Source of the DNA: Benzoatithermus flavus
Lineage (GTDB): Bacteria; Pseudomonadota; Alphaproteobacteria; Geminicoccales; Geminicoccaceae
Assembly: GCF_037908215.1 (NCBI RefSeq)
Contig: NZ_JBBLZC010000013.1
Location: 81,173 to 145,172, forward strand
Direction of reading: 5' to 3'
Length of the DNA stretch: 64,000 nt
Shown here: piece by piece, positions 55,031-64,000 of the stretch
How positions within the stretch are numbered: position 1 is the first letter of the stretch
How the letters are laid out: the number at the start of each line of letters is the position of its first letter
Notes under the pieces: model-generated
The model's input: the letters and a program-made list of their open reading frames with translations, nothing else
What the model was told of the DNA's origin: nothing
The model's database searches: none
Position numbers and translations under genes: made by a program

Positions 55031-55199
55031 TTTCGAGGACAGCATACGAAATCAACCCTCCTTGTGACCCTCACGGCTACGCGGATCGCGCTTGTGCAGG
55101 TGCAGCCGGAGGTCGAGCAAGCAGGCCGAGCATCGCCTCATGTAGGGAGGTTCGGCTGGCGTAGGGCGGAAAGGTTGATTTCCTATGCTGTCTTCGAGA
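55031..55199. repeat. 27-bp inverted repeat flanking a 115-bp spacer
   Basis: 55031-55057 and the reverse complement of 55173-55199 agree at 24 of 27 positions; the inner 20 bases differ once. The spacer of 115 bases has no gene. The right arm covers the first codons of an istA-like frame (LISYAVFE) and the left arm repeats them on the other strand. Either an inverted duplication of IS21 ends or a small MITE-like element could explain it. Confidence 0.6.
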
Positions 55200-55423
55200 C
55201 AGTTGGATGGGGCTTCAAGCGGATCGCGCAGGAGCTCAGGTGTGATCGTAAGACGGCGAAGCGCCATCTTCTTCATGGCTGCTGGCAAGGCTGCCAGCAG
55301 CCATGGCGGGCCAGAGCGCTGGACGGGCTGGAGGACTCGTCTGCCGAGCGGTTCCGGCGCCACCGCGGCGACGCCGACGTCGTCCACCAGGCGCCGGCGG
55401 ACGAGCGCAGTTCCCGAAGGTGC
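55178..55423 (+). mobile_element. IS21-family istA 5' fragment
   Basis: The frame reads LISYAVFETVGWGFKRIAQELRCDRKTAKRHLLHG, a helix-turn-helix as in the IstA N terminus, followed by RALDGLEDSSAERFRRHRGDADVVHQ. The latter matches the conserved AERFRRHRGNADVVRQ stretch of IS21 transposases. The match ends near 55423, where the ctrA stop lies on the other strand. The catalytic DDE domain is absent, so this is a relic. Confidence 0.6.
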
Positions 55424-56128
55424 TCAAGCGACCGCTGCCTGGAGCGCCACGGGTTCCGGATCCTTCAACATGTAGCCCCGTCCCCAGACCGTCTCGATAT
55501 AATGGTCGCCACCGGTGGCCAGAGCGAGCTTCTTCCTGAGCTTGCAGATAAAGACGTCGATGATCTTGAGCTCGGGCTCGTCCATGCCGCCATAGAGGTG
55601 ATCGAGGAACATCTCCTTGGTAAGGGTGGTGCCTTTGCGCAAGGAGAGCAGTTCCAGAATGCTGTATTCCTTGCCGGTCACATGGATTCGTCTTCCGTTG
55701 ACCTCCACGGAACGCTTGTCCATGTTCACGACGAGCTTGCCAGTGCGGATGACCGATTCGGAGTGGCCCTTGGCTCGCCGCACGATCGCCTGTATCCGGG
55801 CGACGAGTTCTGTCCTGTTGAAGGGCTTGGTCAGATAGTCGTCGGCACCGCCGACCAGCCCTTTCACTTTGTCGGCCGGATCGGAGCGGCCCGAAAGGAT
55901 CAGCACCGGTGTCTGGATGCGGGCGCTGCGCAAGCGGCGCACGACCTCGTGGCCATCGATATCGGGCAGATGCAGATCAAGGATGATGATGTCGAAATCA
56001 TAGAGCTTCGCGAGCTCGATCCCGTCCTCGCCGCAGCCCGCCGCCTCGAACACCATGTTCTCGCTCTTCAGAGCCGTCTCGATCAGCTTGGCCGAGACGG
56101 GATCGTCCTCAATCACCAGAGCACGCAT
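55424..56128 (-). CDS. ctrA: Cell-cycle master response regulator CtrA
   Basis: CtrA, an OmpR-type regulator, controls cell-cycle or motility genes in alphaproteobacteria. The 234-residue protein has a receiver domain with phospho-acceptor Asp51 (IIILDLHLPDIDG), Lys in LTKPFNR, and a winged helix (VTGKEYSILELLSLRKGTTLTKEMFLDHLYGGMDEPELKIIDVFICKLRKKL) almost identical to known CtrA. The C terminus ends PEPVALQAAVA, close to the AA-type degradation tag that ClpXP reads in Caulobacter. ATG 56128 gives the conserved MRALVIEDD start. A CtrA box lies 69 bases upstream. Confidence 0.95.
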   Translation of the reverse strand: MRALVIEDDPVSAKLIETALKSENMVFEAAGCGEDGIELAKLYDFDIIILDLHLPDIDGHEVVRRLRSARIQTPVLILSGRSDPADKVKGLVGGADDYLTKPFNRTELVARIQAIVRRAKGHSESVIRTGKLVVNMDKRSVEVNGRRIHVTGKEYSILELLSLRKGTTLTKEMFLDHLYGGMDEPELKIIDVFICKLRKKLALATGGDHYIETVWGRGYMLKDPEPVALQAAVA

Positions 56129-56196
56129 GGTTTCTCCCACTCTCGCTCTCCATCGTCGCCGTCCTTGGCGGCAGCACGACCATAGCGGGTCCACTC

Positions 56197-56211
56197 TTAA
56201 GCCACTGTTAA
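56197..56211. promoter_or_regulatory. CtrA-binding site TTAA-N7-TTAA between ctrA and fliI
   Basis: TTAA (56197-56200) and TTAA (56208-56211) are exactly seven bases apart, the full CtrA recognition motif. It stands between the divergent ctrA and fliI genes and can serve autoregulation of ctrA and control of the flagellar genes. The rest of the 274-base gap shows nothing else. Confidence 0.75.
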
Positions 56212-56402
56212 TCCGAGGGGTGGCTTCTGAACCCGGCTGCGCCTCCTGCTCGGTCGGAACGGCCGCAGCTCGATCGAGCTGCGGAGCATACAACCACAGA
56301 TTGCAAAACGTGCGCAACCAAAAAGTGTAACGCTTCCTTCACTACCCGCAACGAGAGTGATGGCTGCGAGGCGTTTCGTCCCGAGAGGTTGAGGAGAGAG
56401 GC

Positions 56403-57839
56403 GTGTGGAGCGAGCCAGAGTTCGAGGTACTCACGGCAGCCTTCGCCGCCATTCCCTCCTTCCGGCACGGCGGCTACGTCACGGGCTGCAGCAGCGGTCT
56501 GATCACGGCGAGCGGCCTCGACCGGCACGCCGCGATCGGCGATCTCTGCCTGATCGAGCGGCGAGAGGCCGCCACCCCTTCGGCTGCATCACCGCTATTT
56601 CGCGGGCAGAATGCGGTGATGGCCGAAGTCGTGGGCTTCACCGAAGCCGGAGTGAAGCTCGTGGCCTACGAGGAGCCGGTCGGCATCACGCGTGGCGCCA
56701 AGGTGGCGCTCGAGCCGGGACTCGGCATCCTCTATCCCTGCCTTGCCTGGCGCGGACGTGTCCTCGATGCGCTCGCCCGGCCGATCGACGGCGGACCGCC
56801 TTTGCCACGAGGTGATCGGGCTTACAGGATCACCGCCCGCGCCGTCGCCGCCGAGCGACGGCGCGGGCTGGGGCGCCGGCTTTCGCTCGGGGTACGGGCG
56901 CTCGATCTGTTCACGCCCTGCTGCGACGGTCAGCGCTTGGGGATCTTCGCCGGCTCCGGCGTGGGCAAGTCCACCTTGCTCTCCATGATCGCGCGCGACA
57001 GCGACGCCGACGCGCTGGTCGTGGGCCTCATCGGCGAGCGCGGCCGCGAGCTCAACGACTTCCTCGAGCACACCTTGGGCGCGGAGGGGCGGGCACGCAG
57101 CGTCGTGGTGGTGGCGACTTCCGACCTGCCGGCCATGCTGCGCCGCCGCGCAGCCTATGTCGCGCTCACCGTCGCCGAGCAGTTGCGCGATCAGGGCCTG
57201 CGCGTGCTGTGCCTGATGGACAGCGTCACCCGTTTCGCCATGGCGTTGCGGGAGATCTATCTCGCTGCCGGCGAGGTACCGGCGAGCCGTGGCTACCCGC
57301 CCAGCGTGCTTGCCGAGCTGCCGAGATTGCTCGAGCGGGCGGGACCCGGCGAAGGCGAAGGCAGCATCACCGGCCTGTTCACCGTGCTGGTCGAGGGCGA
57401 TGATACCAACGAGCCGGTGAGCGATACGGTACGTGGCATTCTCGACGGCCATATCGTCCTGGATCGAGCGATCGCCGAGGGAGGACGTTTCCCGGCGGTC
57501 GACCCCTTGAGAAGCGTCTCGCGCAGCGCTCCCGGCTGCTACACGGCCGAGGAATGGGGGCTCGTGCGCGAAGCACGCCGCCTGATGCGGCTCCATGCCG
57601 ACATGGAGGAACTGATCCGGCTGGGGGCCTACCGCAGCGGTAGCAATGCCGAGCTCGATCGGGCCATTGCGGTCCGGCCGGCTCTGGAGGCGGTGTTGCG
57701 GCAGGACGCGAGCGAGCGGGCGGTCGCTGGGAGCGCTGCCTTCGCCTCCTTGGCCGAAGCCCTGGCCAGACCGACAGAGGAAAGAGCAGCCCCGTCCCGA
57801 AGCGATGCAGGAGCGACGAACGATGATGGTGAACGGTAG
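56403..57839 (+). CDS. fliI: Flagellum-specific ATPase FliI
   Basis: FliI energises the flagellar type III export apparatus. The 478-residue protein resembles F1-beta, with Walker A GSGVGKSTLL (184-193), VGLIGERGRELNDFLEH, LMDSVTRFAMALREIYLAAGEVPASRGYPPSVLAELPRLLERAG and TVLVEGDDTNEPVSDTVRGILDGHIVLDR. These separate FliI from ATP synthase. The GTG start is assigned; it is divergent from ctrA. Its 3' end overlaps fliJ. Confidence 0.93.
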   Translation: MWSEPEFEVLTAAFAAIPSFRHGGYVTGCSSGLITASGLDRHAAIGDLCLIERREAATPSAASPLFRGQNAVMAEVVGFTEAGVKLVAYEEPVGITRGAKVALEPGLGILYPCLAWRGRVLDALARPIDGGPPLPRGDRAYRITARAVAAERRRGLGRRLSLGVRALDLFTPCCDGQRLGIFAGSGVGKSTLLSMIARDSDADALVVGLIGERGRELNDFLEHTLGAEGRARSVVVVATSDLPAMLRRRAAYVALTVAEQLRDQGLRVLCLMDSVTRFAMALREIYLAAGEVPASRGYPPSVLAELPRLLERAGPGEGEGSITGLFTVLVEGDDTNEPVSDTVRGILDGHIVLDRAIAEGGRFPAVDPLRSVSRSAPGCYTAEEWGLVREARRLMRLHADMEELIRLGAYRSGSNAELDRAIAVRPALEAVLRQDASERAVAGSAAFASLAEALARPTEERAAPSRSDAGATNDDGER

Positions 57840-58290
57840 GGAGCAGTCGATGCGCCGTGCGCTCGATCTGCTCGCTCGCATCGAGAAGCAGGTCCTGGAC
57901 CGCCAGTATCTGACGCTGCGGGCCATCGAGGCCGAGATCGAGCGGAACCGACGGGAGCTGAGCCTGCTCGAGGGCGCTCTCGCTTCGGAGCTGAGCATCG
58001 CCTGGGCGTTGCCGGGCGGGCCTCGTCCGTTCGCTGCTTACAATGCCCGCGCCCGCGAGCGGCAGCATCGGTTGATGATCGGTATCGAAGCGCTCGGGCA
58101 TTCGTGGCAGAAGGCGGAAGCTTCGCTCCACGAGGCCATGCAGCGCTTCAAGGGCCTCGATCTCGCCGCGGAACGGATGCGGGCACGAGCCACCGAACTC
58201 CTGCGGCGGCAGGCCGAAGCTGCGTGCCAGGAAATAGTCCTGCTCCGCGCAGCCTGCCTCACCGAGCCGCGGGAAGAGGCCGCAGCGTGA
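57823..58290 (+). CDS. fliJ: Flagellar export protein FliJ-like
   Basis: The 155-residue protein is nearly all helix with heptad-like character (ALDLLARIEKQVLDRQYLTLRAIEAEIERNRRELSLLEGAL, then AERMRARATELLRRQAEAACQE), as in FliJ, which inserts into the FliI ring. Sequence similarity between FliJ proteins is low, so the call relies on size, coiled-coil pattern and position directly after fliI (overlap of 17 bases). It ends flush against the convergent ferredoxin gene. Confidence 0.7.
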   Translation: MMVNGREQSMRRALDLLARIEKQVLDRQYLTLRAIEAEIERNRRELSLLEGALASELSIAWALPGGPRPFAAYNARARERQHRLMIGIEALGHSWQKAEASLHEAMQRFKGLDLAAERMRARATELLRRQAEAACQEIVLLRAACLTEPREEAAA

Positions 58291-58605
58291 TCAGAACTCG
58301 GGCGCGAGCGTCACCTTGAGGCCATCGAGGGCGTCGGTGAACTTGATCTGGCAGGAGAGGCGCGAGTTGTCGCGTACCTCGAACGCCTCGTCGAGCATCA
58401 TGCTCTCGTCGGCGTTCGGGGGCTCGAGCCGGTCGAGCCACGCGGGGTCGACATAGACGTGGCAGGTGGCGCAGGCACAGCAGCCGCCGCACGCGGCCTC
58501 GATCGGCAGATCGTTCTCGCGGATGATCTCCATGACCGACCAGCCGAGCGTGCCCTCGAGCTCGTGTTCCTCACCTTCGCGATCGGTCACGAACAGCTTC
58601 GGCAT
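58291..58605 (-). CDS. 2Fe-2S ferredoxin, adrenodoxin type
   Basis: The 104-residue protein carries the ligand pattern AACGGCCACATCHVYV (C-x5-C-x2-C) and a fourth Cys in RLSCQIKF, as in the adrenodoxin/FdxB group. It transfers single electrons, for example to iron-sulfur assembly, heme or P450 enzymes. It starts one base after the stop of the TrxB-like reductase gene on the same strand, which is its probable electron donor. Confidence 0.93.
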   Translation of the reverse strand: MPKLFVTDREGEEHELEGTLGWSVMEIIRENDLPIEAACGGCCACATCHVYVDPAWLDRLEPPNADESMMLDEAFEVRDNSRLSCQIKFTDALDGLKVTLAPEF

Positions 58606-58606
58606 G

Positions 58607-59638
58607 TCAGGCAACACCCAGTTTCTTCTGGAGGTCCGTGCTGGAGGTCGTGTAGCGGAAGATCAGCTTCTGCTCGGGGAAGCAGTACTTGAACGCCTTC
58701 TGGCACATCAGCGCCGCCTCGTGGAAGCCCGAAAGGATCAGCTTGAGCTTTCCAGGGTAGGTGCAGATGTCGCCGATCGCGAAGATGCCGGGCTGGTTGG
58801 TCTCGAATGCCGCCGTATCGACCGCGATCAGGTTGCGGTCGAGATTGAGTCCCCAGCCGGCGATGGGACCCAACTCCATCTTGAGGCCGTAGAAGGCGAG
58901 GACCGTGTCGCAGGGAACGAGCGTGGAGGTGCCGTCGGTGCCCTTGATCGTGACGCTCCGGATCCGGTCGCCCTCGCCATCGAGAGCGCTGATCTGGCCG
59001 ATGACGAGGCGCATCCGTCCCTCGGCCACGAGCCGGCGCATCTTCTCGACCGAATCGGGGGCGGCGCGGAACTCGTCCCGGCGGTGGACGAGCGTCATGC
59101 CGGCCGCGATCGGCTGCAGGTTGAGGACCCAGTCGAGGGCCGAATCGCCGCCGCCGGCGATCAGGATGTTGCGGCCGCGGAACTGGTCCATCTTGCGGAC
59201 GGCGTAGAACAGGGACGTGCCCTCGAACCGCTCGGCTTCGGGCAGCGGCAGGCGTCGTGGCACGAAGCTGCCGGCTCCGGCCGCGATCACGACCACGGGC
59301 GCCTCCAGCACCGTGCCGGCGTCGGTCTCGAGCCGCCAGCGCCCGTCCTCGAGGCGGCGCAGGTCGGATGCCTGCTCCTTCAGGTGGAAAGCGGGCTCGA
59401 ACGGCCTGATCTGCTCCATCAGCCTGTCGACGAGCTCTTGGCCGGTGCAGCGCGGCACGGCGGGGATGTCGTAGATCGGCTTGTCCGGATAGAGCTCGGC
59501 GCACTGGCCGCCGATCTTGTCGAGATTGTCGACGAGATGGCACTTCATGCCGAGGAGCCCGGCCTCGAACACGGCGAACAGGCCGCACGGGCCTGCGCCG
59601 ATGATGATCATGTCGGTCCTGATGACGTCCTCGGACAT
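58607..59638 (-). CDS. Ferredoxin--NADP+ reductase, thioredoxin-reductase-like
   Basis: The 343-residue flavoprotein has an FAD motif IIGAGPCGLFAVFEAGLLG, an NADPH motif ILIAGGGDSALDWVLNL and the C-terminal FAD contact GIFAIGDICTYPGKLKLI. The CxxC pair of thioredoxin reductase is absent, which defines the TrxR-like ferredoxin reductases of alphaproteobacteria. ATG 59638 is used; the upstream open frame is not conserved in character. Together with the adjacent ferredoxin it makes an NADPH-to-ferredoxin chain. Confidence 0.92.
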   Translation of the reverse strand: MSEDVIRTDMIIIGAGPCGLFAVFEAGLLGMKCHLVDNLDKIGGQCAELYPDKPIYDIPAVPRCTGQELVDRLMEQIRPFEPAFHLKEQASDLRRLEDGRWRLETDAGTVLEAPVVVIAAGAGSFVPRRLPLPEAERFEGTSLFYAVRKMDQFRGRNILIAGGGDSALDWVLNLQPIAAGMTLVHRRDEFRAAPDSVEKMRRLVAEGRMRLVIGQISALDGEGDRIRSVTIKGTDGTSTLVPCDTVLAFYGLKMELGPIAGWGLNLDRNLIAVDTAAFETNQPGIFAIGDICTYPGKLKLILSGFHEAALMCQKAFKYCFPEQKLIFRYTTSSTDLQKKLGVA

Positions 59639-60101
59639 CGCTTTTCCGCAATGAAGGCCGCGTCGCCCGAACGGGCCCGGTCGCGCCCACGGAGCCAGAC
59701 GACGCGGGAATGCCGGAACGGCGTCGCCGTCCCGTGAGACGATCCGGGCGCTTAGCATCCTCGCACCCTACGGGCAAGGGCGAGCTGATGCCCTGCAGCC
59801 GGAAGACGCTGCGATGCGCCGGACGTTCCTCGACGCCATCAGGTGATCGGGCCATCAGGCGCCGGGAAGGATCGCCGCTCTCCCATTTGGCTGATCGGTT
59901 CGTCTCGAAACACTCCCCCCGATCGTCGGGATCGCGAGGAGGCAGTTCGGGCGGCTGCCGAACAACGGGCCCAGCGGCCGGGCGAAATCCTCGCTCGGGA
60001 CAGACCCTTTGCCTTCGTCCGATTGCCCTGGGATACCCCCTTGAGCCCCGTCGAGGAGCAGACCATGCTGTCCGACCGTCGCGAGCGGCAGGAGGAAGAC
60101 G
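59639..60101. other. Intergenic stretch without recognised gene
   Basis: I see no supported gene in these 463 bases between the ferredoxin reductase and the small helical protein gene. Plus-strand frames crossing it are rich in Arg/Ser/Pro and look like shadows. Both divergent promoters should be here but no clear consensus is visible. Confidence 0.4.
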
Positions 60102-60491
60102 ATGGCGAGGAACGCGCCCGGACGGATGCGGACCGGCATCCGCGAGATGGTGGATCTGCAGCTCGCCATGGCCAAGCTCGGCTTCGATCTGCTCGCGACC
60201 GGCGCGCATGCGGCGGGTGTGATCGCACGTCGCAGCGCGATGCTCGGTGCCGCGATGCTCCAGCCCGCCAGGCTCGCCGATCCGGAGTTCGTGCGCATGG
60301 CGGCCGAGAAGGTGGAAGCCGCGAGCGAGGCTGGTCGTCGTGCCGCCCGCCATGCGGACAAGATTCTGCCGCGAAGCTCCACCAGCACCATGATGCTGGC
60401 AGCATCGGGTATCGCTCTGGCCGAAAGCTGTCTTCGTCCCTATCACCGCCGGGTCCGGGCCAATTCCCGACGACTCGGCCGGCGTGGCTGA
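60102..60491 (+). CDS. Small helical, phasin-like hypothetical protein
   Basis: The 129-residue protein has Ala-rich helices (EMVDLQLAMAKLGFDLLATGAHAAGVIARRSAMLGAAML, then VRMAAEKVEAASEAGRRAARHADKIL) and a basic C terminus. The pattern resembles short phasins that coat polyhydroxyalkanoate granules, but no diagnostic motif is present, so this is only a likeness. AGGAGG stands 7 bases before ATG 60102. The next gene is secA, 175 bases on. Confidence 0.55.
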   Translation: MARNAPGRMRTGIREMVDLQLAMAKLGFDLLATGAHAAGVIARRSAMLGAAMLQPARLADPEFVRMAAEKVEAASEAGRRAARHADKILPRSSTSTMMLAASGIALAESCLRPYHRRVRANSRRLGRRG

Positions 60492-60666
60492 CGGCGGCCG
60501 ATCCCGCGTTAACGTGAAGACAAGGATCGCCGGTTATGATCCGGCCTCGGGTTCCTCGTTCGCCGGAGGGTGAATTGACAGCCTCGTCCCCAGAGCCTAT
60601 CTGACCGCACGTCGTAGAAGTCCGCGCGTTCGCGCCAGCTCGCGCCCGTAGAAGGATTCTCCGCTC

Positions 60667-63363
<2,697 letters not shown>

Positions 63364-63395
63364 AGCCGGCTTCGAGTAGAGTGGTGATACCGGCC

Positions 63396-64000
63396 CTACG
63401 AAGCGGTGACGGACGCGGGCAGCCAGGGGAAATCGGTGGGCGGTGGCTGAGCCGGCGGTCGCGAAGAGGCTCCCAGACCCGCTCCCCCGGGTTCGACTCG
63501 GGGCGGTAGGGCGGCAACGGGACCAGGATCAGGCTCGCCGGCACGGTCAGGCCCTCGCTGACGGGCCAGCCGGCCCCGTCGGGCACGAGCGCGGCATGGA
63601 TCCCGGCCGGAACCGCCCGGCCGAGCCCGGCCAGGAAGCGGCCATGGCCGCGGTCGCGACCGCGGGCCGGGCCAGGGCGACACCCTCGCCGCGCTCGGGA
63701 CAGACGGCGCCGAACAGGTGGGCGGCGCCGAAGCCCTGCTGGCGCACCCCGCGCGGGCGTACCCCTTCCGGTACCAGACGTGGCCGCGGCGGCCTTCTGC
63801 CCGATGCGGGCCTCATCCATGAACCACGGCTCGACCCGCGCTCCTTCCGGGCGCCGGCCCGCCGTTTCCCGGAGCATGTCGGGCCAGGTTTTTCGAACCG
63901 CGCCTGCGCCTTCGGGTCCGCCGCGGGTGGACTGGCCGGGCCTGGGGTCAGGAGAGGTCGAGACCCTCGAGCATCCCGCTCTCGCCGTAGCGGACCCCAA
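63396..64000 (-). pseudogene. IS630-family transposase remnant at window edge
   Basis: Read on the minus strand, KTWPDMLRETAG and VEPWFMDEARIGQK (about 63800-63880) match the second catalytic block of IS630 transposases. AHLFGAVCPERGEGVAL follows in a second frame. VPASLILVPLPPYRPESNPGERVWEPLRDRRLSHR (about 63450-63570), the DDE Glu region, is back in the first frame, so two or more frameshifts are present. The 5' part lies beyond the window. The gene is inactive. Confidence 0.7.

Noticed and set aside
54783..55055. Minus-strand frame starting MISYAVLE over tRNA-Ser
   Set aside because: It crosses the tRNA gene; the istA-like start comes only from the inverted repeat arm.

Overview
The window is GC-rich chromosomal DNA from an alphaproteobacterium. 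The evidence is a CtrA response regulator with a TTAA-N7-TTAA box, a GTTC-N7-GTTC LexA box before parE, the gene order yebC-ruvCAB-ybgC-tolQRAB-pal-cpoB-tilS-ftsH, hslVU, and a ferredoxin/TrxB-like ferredoxin reductase pair. A free-living Rhodospirillales-like lineage (for example Geminicoccaceae) would fit, but that placement is inference.

Layout. 0-6 kb: end of an alpha/beta hydrolase, mlaA, a Vgb-like propeller protein, an MFS exporter, an RTX protein and an unusually AT-rich orphan lipoprotein gene. 6-10 kb: davA-davB (lysine to 5-aminovalerate) convergent with an MFS carrier. 10-13 kb: an orphan ParA-like ATPase, tRNA-Val(TAC) and a glutamine synthetase homologue that has lost most metal ligands. 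13-16.4 kb: an ECF sigma/anti-sigma pair divergent from a secreted Asp/His-rich protein and a subtilisin-like protease. 16.4-23.5 kb: an MFS protein, acyl-CoA thioesterase, GAF-HisKA_2 kinase, AhpD-like protein, SOS-type parE, vapBC and a DUF4142 protein. 23.7-31.6 kb: two complete sugar-type ABC transporter operons separated by a gene fragment. 31.9-34.9 kb: hslVU, a small gene and an AT-rich interval with two minus-strand terminators. 34.9-47.8 kb: housekeeping DNA repair, Tol-Pal, tilS, ftsH. 47.8-55.4 kb: decayed DNA with a broken SAM-cyclase-AAA-TPR regulator, a truncated EamA transporter, two IS701-type remnants, tRNA-Ser(CGA), a 27-bp inverted repeat and an IS21 istA fragment. 55.4-63.4 kb: ctrA divergent from fliI-fliJ, ferredoxin and its reductase, a small helical protein and secA. 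The right edge holds an IS630-type transposase remnant.

How the genes work together. The Tol-Pal block and MlaA maintain the outer membrane; HslVU and FtsH handle proteolysis; RuvCAB and ParE handle recombination and topology; CtrA probably controls itself and the flagellar genes. The accessory parts most worth following up are the ECF/subtilase module, the active-site-degenerate glutamine synthetase and the candidate small-RNA interval near 34.5 kb.
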